The notes below the pieces were generated by a model that did not search any database, had not been told where the DNA came from, and saw only the letters and a program-made list of their open reading frames with translations. Of a stretch of DNA of 64,000 bases, positions 45,736-53,170 are shown one piece after another. Source of the stretch: Mayfieldus sp963772265 (GTDB lineage: Bacteria > Actinomycetota > Thermoleophilia > Solirubrobacterales > 70-9); contig CAVYWS010000009.1 in NCBI GenBank assembly GCA_963772265.1, positions 62,001 to 126,000 of the forward strand, in the 5' to 3' direction. The translations under genes were made by a program, and so were the position numbers. Position 1 is the stretch's first letter; each line of letters opens with the position of its first letter.

Positions 45736-47997
45736 ATGGCGCGCAAGCGGGTTCATGAGATAGCCAAGGCCAAGGGCCTGACCAGCAAGGAAGTGCTCGC
45801 TGCCCTGAAGGCGGCCGGAATCGAGGCCAAGGCCGCAGCCTCGAGCGTCGAGGAGGAGGATGCGCTGAAGGCGCTCACCGCGGCCGAGAAGGGCGACGGC
45901 GCGGCGGCAAAGGCCGACAGCAAGACGGCACCGGCGAAGAAGCCGGCCGCGAAGCCGAAGGCCGCCAAGCCGCCGGCGAAGTCGGACGGAAAGTCCGTCT
46001 CCGGCGAGGCCTCGCCGGCCTCCAAGCGCCCGGTGCGCCGGCGCCAGAGCGAAAGCTCGGCGGCGCCCGCCAAGGCCGGCGGCAAGCGTCGACGCCGGGT
46101 TGTCATCGACTCCCAGGCGGCACGCCGGGATGACATGCGGCAGGCACCGCCTCCGCGGCCGCCCAGGCGCCGCGGCGGACGCCGCCGCCGCCCGCTCCTG
46201 GAGGAACCGCCGAGGGCGCCGGTCGAGGCCGCCGAGCCGGAGGCGATCAAGGTCCCATCGGGCGCGACCGTGCGCGAGGTCGCCGAGCTGCTCGGACTTG
46301 GAAGCGCCGAGGTGATCAAGCAGCTGATGACGATGGGGGAAATGGCGACGCTGACGCAGACCCTCAGTGACGAGACCGTGAAGGCGATCGCCGACCAGTT
46401 CGACCGCAAGATCGAGATCGTCACCGCAGCCGAGGAGGAGCCCGAGAAGCCGGAGTTCGAGGACTCCGACGCAGACCTCGAGGAGCGACCCCCGGTGGTC
46501 GCGGTGATGGGTCACGTCGATCACGGAAAGACCTCGCTGCTCGACGCGATCCGCGAGGCCGAGGTCGTCGCCGGAGAGGCCGGGGGGATCACCCAGCACA
46601 TCGGCGCCTACCAGGTCCACCACGGCGACAAGACGATCACCTTCCTCGACACCCCCGGCCACGAGGCCTTCACCGCGATGCGCGCCCGCGGCGCCCAGGT
46701 CACCGATCTGGCGGTGATCGTGGTCGCCGCCGACGACGGTGTGATGCCGCAGACGCTGGAGGCGATCGATCACGCCCGCGCCGCCGACGTGCCGGTCCTC
46801 GTCGCGGTCAACAAGATCGACCGCCCCGAGGCCCAGCCCGATCGGGTGCGGACCGAGCTCGCCGGCCACGACCTCAACCCGGAGGAGTGGGGCGGCGACA
46901 CCGTCTACGTCGACGTCTCGGCGAAGACCAAGGAGGGTCTCGACAACTTGCTCGACATGGTCGTCCTGGTCTCCGAGCTGGAGGAGCTTGGGGCCAATCC
47001 GGACGCGCCCGCGTCGGGGACGGTGATCGAGTCGAAGCTCGACCCGGGGCGCGGGCCGGTGGTCAGCGTGCTGGTACAGCGCGGGACGCTGAAGGTCGGC
47101 GACGCCGTCGTCGCCGGTCCCCAGTGGGGTCGCGTGCGGGCGATGCAGAACTTCATGGGTGACCGCGTGGAGCAGGCAGTGCCCGGAATGCCGGTCGAGG
47201 TCCTCGGTTTCGACGGCGTCTGCGAGGCCGGCGAGTTCGTCCAGGCGGTCGAGAACGAGCGCCACGCCCGCGAGATGGCGCAGGAGCGCGCCAACCGGCT
47301 CAAGACCGAGTCGCTGGCCCGCCGCCAGGCCCGCAAGGTCACCCTCGAGGAGGTCTTCGCCAAGGCCCAGGAGGGCGAGATCAAGGAGCTGAACATCGTG
47401 CTCAAGGCAGATGTCGCGGGCTCCCTAGAGGCGCTCCAAGACGAGATCGCCAAGCTCCCGCAGGAGCAGGTTCCGATCAACATCATCCATGCCCAGACGG
47501 GCGGGATCAACGAGTCCGATGTGATGCTGGCCTCGGCCTCCGACGCCGTGATCATCGGCTTCAACGTGCGGCCGAACGCCGACGCCCGCCGGGCCGCCGA
47601 GCAGGAAGGCATCGACATCCGCACCTACTCGGTGATCTACAAGGTCACCGAAGAGCTGCGCGCCGCGATGGAGGGCATGCTGGAGCCCGAGGAGGTCGAG
47701 GAGACGATCGGCGAAGCCGAGATCAAGCAGACCTTCAAGGCATCGCGCGTGGGGCGGATCGCCGGCTGCCAGGTGACCCAGGGCCGCGTCGCCCGCGACG
47801 CCCAGGTGCGGCTGGTCCGCGACGGCACCGTTGCCTGGGAAGGGCGGATCGGCTCGCTGCGCCGCTTCAAGGACGACGTCAACGAGGTCGAGGAAGGCCA
47901 GGAGTGCGGGATCGTGCTCGAGGGCTTCGCCGACGTCAAGGATGGCGACGTGCTGGAGTTCTTCCGCACCAAGCAGGTCGAGCAAACCCTCGAGTAG
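45736..47997 (+). CDS. infB: Translation initiation factor IF-2
   Basis: A 753-residue GTPase that places initiator tRNA on the 30S subunit. The first ~170 residues have the IF2N module (RVHEIAKAKGLTSKEVLAAL) and then a Lys/Ala/Pro-rich linker; a second IF2N module contains LLGLGSAEVIKQLMTMGEMA. G motifs are GHVDHGKTS (G1, about residue 260), DTPGHEAF (G3) and NKID (G4). The C-terminal domains end with VKDGDVLEFFRTKQVEQTLE. Directly adjacent to nusA (stop TAG then ATG). Confidence 0.97.
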   Translation: MARKRVHEIAKAKGLTSKEVLAALKAAGIEAKAAASSVEEEDALKALTAAEKGDGAAAKADSKTAPAKKPAAKPKAAKPPAKSDGKSVSGEASPASKRPVRRRQSESSAAPAKAGGKRRRRVVIDSQAARRDDMRQAPPPRPPRRRGGRRRRPLLEEPPRAPVEAAEPEAIKVPSGATVREVAELLGLGSAEVIKQLMTMGEMATLTQTLSDETVKAIADQFDRKIEIVTAAEEEPEKPEFEDSDADLEERPPVVAVMGHVDHGKTSLLDAIREAEVVAGEAGGITQHIGAYQVHHGDKTITFLDTPGHEAFTAMRARGAQVTDLAVIVVAADDGVMPQTLEAIDHARAADVPVLVAVNKIDRPEAQPDRVRTELAGHDLNPEEWGGDTVYVDVSAKTKEGLDNLLDMVVLVSELEELGANPDAPASGTVIESKLDPGRGPVVSVLVQRGTLKVGDAVVAGPQWGRVRAMQNFMGDRVEQAVPGMPVEVLGFDGVCEAGEFVQAVENERHAREMAQERANRLKTESLARRQARKVTLEEVFAKAQEGEIKELNIVLKADVAGSLEALQDEIAKLPQEQVPINIIHAQTGGINESDVMLASASDAVIIGFNVRPNADARRAAEQEGIDIRTYSVIYKVTEELRAAMEGMLEPEEVEETIGEAEIKQTFKASRVGRIAGCQVTQGRVARDAQVRLVRDGTVAWEGRIGSLRRFKDDVNEVEEGQECGIVLEGFADVKDGDVLEFFRTKQVEQTLE

Positions 47998-48027
47998 GCC
48001 GCCGCGGAGCGGCGTTCAGGCGCCCGG

Positions 48028-48327
48028 ATGTCCTCGTTTGTCTGTCTTGTCGAGTTGCACCTCCACTACGGGCAGTCGCATGACCTCAAGGGCAAGCGCA
48101 AGGAGCTCCAGTCGCTGAAGACCCAGTTGCGGCAGCGATTCGGCGCCTCGGTGTCCGAGATCGAGGGGCACGACAAGTGGCAGCGGGCGACCCTGCTCTG
48201 CGCCCTGGTCGGGGGCCGCGAGGTGGAGGACCGTGCCGACGCAATGGAGCGATTTGCCGAATCTCGTTGTCCCGATGGGTGTCACGCCGTGCGAGACCTG
48301 CTCAGCCTCAACGACATACGCGGCTGA
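48028..48327 (+). CDS. DUF503 family protein
   Basis: A 99-residue protein of the DUF503/YlxP family with the pattern CLVELHLHYGQSHDLKGKRK, LRQRFGASVSEIEGHDKWQR and ALVGGREVEDRADAMERF. The family is a ferredoxin-like small protein commonly encoded between infB and rbfA, linked with ribosome assembly by position only. ATG 30 nt after infB. Confidence 0.88.
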   Translation: MSSFVCLVELHLHYGQSHDLKGKRKELQSLKTQLRQRFGASVSEIEGHDKWQRATLLCALVGGREVEDRADAMERFAESRCPDGCHAVRDLLSLNDIRG

Positions 48328-48345
48328 CCTCTGCGGCCAGCCCGA

Positions 48346-48363
48346 CCGGTTGTATACAACCGG
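48346..48363. promoter_or_regulatory. 18-bp perfect palindrome, candidate operator upstream of rbfA
   Basis: CCGGTTGTATACAACCGG is a perfect inverted repeat ending 3 nt before the rbfA -10 box. Its core TTGT-AT-ACAA fits the T-N-G-T-n-A-C-N-A pattern of GntR/FadR-type operators. The position would block RNA polymerase, so repression is likely. The regulator is not in this window. Confidence 0.6.
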
Positions 48364-48366
48364 CTG

Positions 48367-48372
48367 TATAGT
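48367..48372 (+). promoter_or_regulatory. Putative -10 box for rbfA
   Basis: TATAGT, 9 nt before the rbfA ATG at 48382. The 18-bp palindrome covers the region where a -35 would lie. Confidence 0.55.
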
Positions 48373-48381
48373 CGCGACGCG

Positions 48382-48720
48382 ATGCCCTCCGGCCGCATGC
48401 GGCGCATCAACGAAATGCTGCGGGAGGTCGTCGGGGCGGCGATCGCGTCCGACCTCAACGACCCACGCATCGGATTCGTCACCGTGACTTCCGTCGAGAC
48501 AAGCCCCGACCTGCGCAGCGCGCGCGTCTACGTCAGCGTGCTCGGCAGCGCCGAGGAGCGCGAGGCCAGCCTTGCCGGGCTCCGCTCTTCGCACGGAGTG
48601 ATCCAGGCGCGGATCGGGCGCGAGACACGGATGAAGCGAACCCCGACTCTGAGCTTCGAATACGACGAGGCGATCGAGCGAGGCATGCGCATCTCGAGAC
48701 TGCTCGACTCCGATCGATGA
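48382..48720 (+). CDS. rbfA: Ribosome-binding factor A
   Basis: A 112-residue KH-fold protein for late 30S maturation. The start RMRRINEMLREVVGAAIASD, DPRIGFVTVTSVETSPDLRS, ARVYVSVLGS and the final RTPTLSFEYDEAIERGMRI are the family pattern. Stop overlaps the nrnA start (ATGA). A separate promoter and a palindromic operator lie upstream, so it may be expressed apart from infB. Confidence 0.94.
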   Translation: MPSGRMRRINEMLREVVGAAIASDLNDPRIGFVTVTSVETSPDLRSARVYVSVLGSAEEREASLAGLRSSHGVIQARIGRETRMKRTPTLSFEYDEAIERGMRISRLLDSDR

Positions 48721-49716
48721 GAGCCCAGGCCGACGCGGTGGGGACTGACCTGGAGCAGGTGGCGGCCGCGGTTCGCGAGGAGCCAGCGCTTCCTGCTCAC
48801 GACCCACGAAGGGCCGGACGGAGATGCGCTGGGCTCGATGCTCGGCATGCACCAGCTGCTCGGCAGCCTCGGCAAGGACTCGGTGATGTTTCTCGCCGCG
48901 AAGGAGTTCCCGCTGCCGATCGAGTACCGCTTCCTGCCCCTGGAGGAGGTGTTCCACGAGCCTCCCGCCGATATGGCGGACCGCACGGTGATCTTCCTCG
49001 ACTGCGGCAACGTCGAGCGGATGCCGGTCGACTTCCTCAACGACGGCACGCGGGTGATCAACGTCGACCATCACCACGACAACACCCGCTTCGGCGAGAT
49101 CAACCTGGTCGACACCGACGCCTCCTCGACCGCCGAGATCGTCTACGCCCTGGCCCGCCACCTGGGCGTCGAGCTGACGCCGGAGATGGCGTCCGCCCTC
49201 TACGTGGGGCTGGTCACCGACACCGGCCGTTTCATGTACGAGAACACCAACCCCGCGACCCACCGGATCGCCGCCGACCTGATCGAGGCCGGCGTCGACG
49301 TCAACGACACCTATCGGCGTCTCTACGAGAGCGTGCCGCTGGAGAAGCTGCACCTGGTTGCACGGGCCCTGAACGCCATCGAGCGGCCCTGTGAGGGGCT
49401 TGCGGTGACCTTCATCACCGAGGCCGACTACGAGGCGACGGGCTCAGGCGAGGAGATGACCGAGGGCATCATCGACTTCCTCCGCTCGCTGGAGGGGGTC
49501 AAGGTGGCGGCGGTGATCCGCGAGCTCGGCAGCCGGGGCAGAGCCGCCCGCAAGGTGAGCCTGCGCTCGAGTGGCGGCGGGGTCGACGTCTCCGAGATCG
49601 CCCGTGAGCACGGCGGCGGCGGGCACGTTCGGGCGGCGGGCTTCTCGACCGACCTCGAGCCGGAGGCGATCGCCGAGTTCATCTGCTCGCGGCTGGACGG
49701 CGAGTCCTTCGACTAG
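48717..49716 (+). CDS. nrnA: Bifunctional oligoribonuclease / PAP phosphatase NrnA (one frameshift)
   Basis: About 332 residues after removing an extra G at 48777. The join LEQVAAAVR-RSQRFLLTTH leads into EGPDGDALGSMLG, then FLDCGNVERMP, the DHH motif in NVDHHHDNTRFGE, and the DHHA1 end REHGGGGHVRAAGFS. NrnA degrades 2-5-nt RNAs and 3',5'-pAp. It lies between rbfA and truB as in many Gram-positives. The frame break would otherwise leave only ~40 residues from the annotated start. Confidence 0.9.
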
Positions 49717-49720
49717 CCCG

Positions 49721-50557
49721 ATGGAAGCAGCGGCCGATCGAGCCGCAGTGCTGTTGTGCGACAAGCCGGCGGGGATCACCTCGCACAGCCTGGTCGCCCA
49801 GGTGCGCAGGGAGCGAGGGCTGAAGGCGGGGCATTCGGGAACCCTGGATCCGTTCGCCACCGGCCTGCTGCTCGTCCTGCTCGACAAGGCGACTCGGCTG
49901 CAGCGCTACCTGCTGCCGCTGCCGAAGACCTACCTGGCGACGGCCCGCCTCGGCTGGCGTTCGAGCACCGGCGACCCGGAGGGCGATCTGACCGAGACGG
50001 GCAAGGTCCCGGAGCGGCTCGTCCTGCCGACCGGAACGGTGCGCCAGCGGGTCCCGATGACCTCGGCGGTGAAGGTCGGCGGCGAGCGCCTCTACCGCAA
50101 GTCGCAGCGCGGCGAGGAGATCGAGACGCCTGAGCGCGAGGTCGAGGTGATGCGAGCGGAGTTGGTCGAGAGCGGGCAAGGGAGTGCCACCTTCGAGGTC
50201 GAGTGCTCCTCCGGGACCTACGTCCGGACCCTGATCGAAACGCTCTCCGACGCCTACTGTGAGAGCCTGCGGCGAGTGAAGATCGGCGCGTTCACCGTCG
50301 AGGACGCGGGGGCCGAGCTGAGCCCCAATCAGGCGCTCGGCTTCCTGCCCGAGTATGGCCTCGACGAGGCCGAGGCGGAGGCCGTCACGCACGGTCAGGG
50401 CCTCGTACCTCGTTCCTCGTTCCGCGAGGCCGGGGCTGTGGCCGAGGAACGGACAACCAGCAATCAGCAACGGGTGCGGCTGACCCAGAACGACAAGCTT
50501 CTCGCCGTGGCCCGGTTCGAGGACGATCTGTTGAAGCCGGAGGTGGTGTTGGCTTGA
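49721..50557 (+). CDS. truB: tRNA pseudouridine(55) synthase TruB
   Basis: A 278-residue enzyme making pseudouridine 55 in the T-loop. The catalytic Asp is D43 in GHSGTLDPFATGLLL; KTYLATARLGWRSSTGDPEG, MTSAVKVGGERLYR and SSGTYVRTLIETL follow. Near residue 226 the protein has an atypical insert of about 25 residues (PRSSFREAG to EERTTSNQQ) just before the C-terminal VRLTQNDKLLAVA block. The insert is encoded by a degenerate heptanucleotide repeat. ATG is 4 nt after the nrnA stop; TGA overlaps ribF. Confidence 0.93.
   Translation: MEAAADRAAVLLCDKPAGITSHSLVAQVRRERGLKAGHSGTLDPFATGLLLVLLDKATRLQRYLLPLPKTYLATARLGWRSSTGDPEGDLTETGKVPERLVLPTGTVRQRVPMTSAVKVGGERLYRKSQRGEEIETPEREVEVMRAELVESGQGSATFEVECSSGTYVRTLIETLSDAYCESLRRVKIGAFTVEDAGAELSPNQALGFLPEYGLDEAEAEAVTHGQGLVPRSSFREAGAVAEERTTSNQQRVRLTQNDKLLAVARFEDDLLKPEVVLA
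50401..50428 (-). repeat. Degenerate heptanucleotide tandem repeat (GAACGAG)n inside truB
   Basis: On the minus strand the unit GAACGAG appears about three times in a row (GAACGAG-GAACGAG-GTACGAG). It adds in-frame codons to truB. A related tract lies at 53654-53682. Confidence 0.6.
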
Positions 50558-51441
50558 GCATCACGGTCACCAAGCTGCCCGAGGCAGAGCCGCGCCCGCG
50601 CCACGTCGCGATCGGGACCTTCGACGGGGTCCACATCGGGCACCGGGCGGTGATCGACGACGCCGACACCGTGCTCACCTTCGATCCACATCCGCTGGAG
50701 ATCCTTCATCCGCCGGCGGCCCCGAAGCTGATCATGCCGTTCAAGGTCAAGCGCGACGTGATCGACGGGCTCGGGGTCGATGAACTGGTGGTGATCCCGT
50801 TCGACAAGGCGTTCTCGACGATCCCGGCGCCGGGCTTCATCGAGCAGGTGCTGCTCGAGAAGCTGGGCGCGGAGCGGGTCTCGGTGGGCGAGAACTTCCG
50901 CTTCGGCGCCAAGGCGCAGGGCGACCCGGCGATGCTGGAGGCCCGAGAGGAGTTCGGGACGCGGGTCGTGCCGCTGGTCGAGCTCGACGGCGAGACGGTC
51001 TCCTCGACCCGCGTCCGCGCCCTGGTCGCGGCCGGGGACGTCGAGACCGCGCTGCGCTGCCTCGGGGCTCCGTTCATGCTCGAAGGGTTGGTCGTGGAGG
51101 GCGACAGGCGCGGCCGCGAGCTCGGCTTTCCCACCGCGAACCTGATCCCCGACGACCGCCTGGTCACACCGGGACACGGCGTCTACGCGGCCTTTGCCAA
51201 CGGGCACCCGGCGGCGGTCAACATCGGTGTCCGCCCGACCTTCGAGAGCGGACGGGGGGTATTGATCGAGGCCTACCTGATCGACCACGACGAGGACCTC
51301 TACGGCCAGAATCTGCGGATCGCATTCGTCTCGCGGCTGCGCGGCGAGCGCCGCTTTCCGAGCGTCGAGGAGCTGGTCGCGCAGATGCACCGCGACGTCG
51401 ATGACGCACGAGAGGCCTGTGCTAGCTTCCAGCCCTCCTGA
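50554..51441 (+). CDS. ribF: Bifunctional riboflavin kinase / FMN adenylyltransferase
   Basis: A 295-residue enzyme making FMN then FAD. The N-terminal adenylyltransferase has AIGTFDGVHIGHRAVIDDAD, VGENFRFGAKAQGD and SSTRVRALVAAGDVE; the C-terminal kinase has RRGRELGFPTANLIPDDRL and GVYAAFANGHPAAVNIGVRP. TTG start overlaps the truB stop (TTGA). It is followed by a hairpin and rpsO, the common ribF-rpsO order. Confidence 0.94.
   Translation: MSITVTKLPEAEPRPRHVAIGTFDGVHIGHRAVIDDADTVLTFDPHPLEILHPPAAPKLIMPFKVKRDVIDGLGVDELVVIPFDKAFSTIPAPGFIEQVLLEKLGAERVSVGENFRFGAKAQGDPAMLEAREEFGTRVVPLVELDGETVSSTRVRALVAAGDVETALRCLGAPFMLEGLVVEGDRRGRELGFPTANLIPDDRLVTPGHGVYAAFANGHPAAVNIGVRPTFESGRGVLIEAYLIDHDEDLYGQNLRIAFVSRLRGERRFPSVEELVAQMHRDVDDAREACASFQPS
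51423..51428 (+). promoter_or_regulatory. Putative -10 box for rpsO
   Basis: TAGCTT at the very end of ribF. A start ~7 nt downstream gives a ~37-nt leader containing the hairpin at 51440-51456. Confidence 0.4.
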
Positions 51442-51465
51442 GGCCCACGGGGCCTCTATCTTTTT
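51440..51465 (+). terminator. Hairpin with U-tract between ribF and rpsO
   Basis: GAGGCCC pairs with GGGCCTC around ACG (51440-51456), then TATCTTTTT. It can end the truB-ribF transcript. It is also within the rpsO leader, so it could be an attenuator or an S15 autoregulatory site. Confidence 0.75.
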
Positions 51466-51471
51466 CTCCAG

Positions 51472-51741
51472 ATGCCGCTGACCAAAGACCGCAAAGCCGA
51501 GCTGATCGGCAAGTACGGGCGCTCGCCCAACGACACCGGTTCGGCCGAGGTCCAGGTTGCGCTGCTCACCGAGCGCATCAACGAGCTCACCGAGCATCTG
51601 CGTGGCCACAGCAAGGACCACCACTCGCGGCGCGGGCTGCTGATGCTGGTGGGCAAGCGGCGCCGGCTTCTGCGCTACCTGGAGAGCAGCGACCTCGAGC
51701 GCTATCGCACCCTGGTCGGTGAATTGGGCATCCGCCGCTGA
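51472..51741 (+). CDS. rpsO: 30S ribosomal protein S15
   Basis: An 89-residue S15 of normal length: TGSAEVQVALLTERINELTE, then LRGHSKDHHSRRGLLMLVGK and RRRLLRYLESSDLERYRTLV. It binds 16S rRNA early in 30S assembly. TCTCCAG before the ATG gives no strong ribosome-binding site. The ribF-rpsO-pnp order is kept although three genes lie between rpsO and pnp here. Confidence 0.97.
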   Translation: MPLTKDRKAELIGKYGRSPNDTGSAEVQVALLTERINELTEHLRGHSKDHHSRRGLLMLVGKRRRLLRYLESSDLERYRTLVGELGIRR

Positions 51742-51745
51742 TCTC

Positions 51746-52207
51746 TTGATCGAGCCAGGCGAGGCCGCGCCGGACTTCACCCTTCCCAACCACAGGGGCG
51801 AGCCGGTTTCACTCGCGGACTTTCGCGGCCTCAGGTTGATGCTGGTCTTCTACCCGGCGGACTTCAGCTTCGTCTGCAGCGATCAGCTCTCGGTCTACCA
51901 GGAGGTCCTCGGTCAGATCGAAGAGGCGGGCGTGCAGCTGGTCGGGGTCAGCGTCGATTCGAGCTGGAGCCATAACGCCTTCCGCAAGAAGCTCGGGCTG
52001 GACATGCCGCTGCTCGCCGACTTCCATCCCAAGGGCGAGATGAGCCGCAGCTACGGCGCCTACATCGAGGACTTCGGGACCACGAACCGCTCGCTGGTCC
52101 TGGTCGACGAGGAAGGTGTGGTGCGCTGGGTCCACGAGGCGCCGAGCGTGACCGAGATCCCCGGCGCGAACCTGATCTTCGACGCGCTGGAAGCGGTCAC
52201 CCGATAG
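51746..52207 (+). CDS. Peroxiredoxin (AhpC/TSA family, Bcp/AhpE-like)
   Basis: A 153-residue thioredoxin-fold peroxidase. APDFTLPNHRGEPVSLADFR is followed by LVFYPADFSFVCSDQLSVYQ, where the cysteine of FVC is peroxidatic and the usual Thr/Pro neighbours are partly varied (Ser). A late GVSVDSSWSHNAFRKK block fits AhpE/alkyl hydroperoxide types; no second cysteine is seen, so a 1-Cys mechanism with an external thiol is likely. TTG 51746 is chosen 4 nt after the rpsO stop; a GTG inside rpsO is less likely. Confidence 0.87.
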   Translation: MIEPGEAAPDFTLPNHRGEPVSLADFRGLRLMLVFYPADFSFVCSDQLSVYQEVLGQIEEAGVQLVGVSVDSSWSHNAFRKKLGLDMPLLADFHPKGEMSRSYGAYIEDFGTTNRSLVLVDEEGVVRWVHEAPSVTEIPGANLIFDALEAVTR

Positions 52208-52223
52208 GGCGCCGCCATAGGGG

Positions 52224-52254
52224 GCGACCAAGCGCTTCGAGGCGCCTTGGTCGC
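52224..52254 (+). other. Hairpin at the left repeat of the DUF559 cassette
   Basis: GCGACCAA-GCGC (52224-52235) pairs with GCGC-C-TTGGTCGC (52242-52254) around TTCGAG, with one bulged C. It ends 3 nt before the ATG of the DUF559 gene. The right repeat copy lacks the outer left arm (GCGACCAA), so only the left copy folds fully. Confidence 0.7.
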
Positions 52255-52268
52255 GGTATGCACGACAA
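52232..52268 (+). repeat. 37-bp direct repeat, left copy
   Basis: Identical over all 37 positions to 53111-53147. It starts GCGCTTCGAGGCGCC and ends TATGCACGACAA, so it contains the start codon and first codons of the DUF559 gene. The copies are 879 bp apart. Confidence 0.95.
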
Positions 52269-53100
52269 GGTTGCCTGGCCAGACCGAGCGATCGCGGAGC
52301 TGGCGACTCGCCAGCACGGGATCGTCGCAGTGAGACAGCTCGCCTTGGCAGGCATCGACCGCCACGCCGTGGATAGGCGGTGCCGAGCGGGCAGGCTCCA
52401 TCGGCTGCATCGCGGTGTCTACGCCGTGGGTCATCGCGGATTGAGCCAAGAGGGCTGCTGGATGGCGGCGATCCTGGCATGTGGCAGGGGTGCAGCACTC
52501 AGCCACCGATCTGCAGCAGCCCTATGGGGGTTGCTGCCGGTCGCCGCCGGTGCAATTGAAATCGCGATCCCTGGACTGGGCGGACGCGCGAAGCGACGAG
52601 GCATTCGCATCCATCGCTCGGCCACCCTGACAGCGGAACAGATCGCTTACCACAAGGGAATCGCCGTCACGAATCCTGCCCGCACGATTGCCGATCTCGG
52701 CCGTACCGCCTCGGCCCCTGTGTTGCGGCGAGCAATACGAGAGGCAGACGTCCTCGGTCTCGACCTCCCAGCGCAGCTCAAGCCGGATCAAACCCGCAGC
52801 GAGCTCGAACATCGTTTCCTGGGGCTTTGCCGCCGTCAACGGCTGCCACAGCCGGAGGTCAACGCTCGGGTCGGCGGGTTAAGGGTCGACTTTCTGTGGC
52901 GCCGGCAGCGATTGATTGTCGAGACCGATGGTTACCGCTTCCATCGCGGCCGCCAGGCATTCGAGGACGACCGGGCTCGTGACCTCGAGCTCCGGCTGCA
53001 CGGATACGACGTGCTGCGTTTCAGCTATCACCAGGTGAGCGGCGAGTCTCAACGCATTGCGCAGGCGATACGGGAACGTTTGGTGGCGCGGGGCGGATGA
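52258..53100 (+). CDS. AbiEi-like winged-helix / DUF559 (Vsr-type nuclease fold) protein
   Basis: A 280-residue protein. The N-terminal ~60 residues (AELATRQHGIVAVRQLALAG, CRAGRLHRLHRGVYAVGH) match the AbiEi antitoxin winged helix. The middle resembles the AbiEi core (NPARTIADLGR). The C-terminus is DUF559, with LRVDFLW, the acidic-x-acidic LIVETDGYRFH and FEDDRARDLELRLHGYDVLR, a PD-(D/E)xK-type nuclease fold. No AbiEii toxin gene is next to it. It lies between 37-bp direct repeats, has lower G+C than neighbours (36 of 60 at 52621-52680) and interrupts the housekeeping order, so it was probably acquired. It may act in DNA defence, but this is inference. Confidence 0.8.
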   Translation: MHDKVAWPDRAIAELATRQHGIVAVRQLALAGIDRHAVDRRCRAGRLHRLHRGVYAVGHRGLSQEGCWMAAILACGRGAALSHRSAAALWGLLPVAAGAIEIAIPGLGGRAKRRGIRIHRSATLTAEQIAYHKGIAVTNPARTIADLGRTASAPVLRRAIREADVLGLDLPAQLKPDQTRSELEHRFLGLCRRQRLPQPEVNARVGGLRVDFLWRRQRLIVETDGYRFHRGRQAFEDDRARDLELRLHGYDVLRFSYHQVSGESQRIAQAIRERLVARGG

Positions 53101-53110
53101 GCCGCTTCGG

Positions 53111-53147
53111 GCGCTTCGAGGCGCCTTGGTCGCGGTATGCACGACAA
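53111..53147 (+). repeat. 37-bp direct repeat, right copy
   Basis: Perfect copy of 52232-52268, 10 nt after the DUF559 stop. Here the ATGCACGACAAA start leads only into a nine-codon frame ending TGA. Confidence 0.95.
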
Positions 53148-53158
53148 ATCCGCCGGGG

Positions 53159-53164
53159 TAGCCT
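53159..53164 (+). promoter_or_regulatory. Putative -10 box for the DsbA-like gene (leaderless)
   Basis: TAGCCT ends 6 nt before the ATG at 53171, just beyond the right repeat copy. Confidence 0.5.
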
Positions 53165-53170
53165 GACCCG

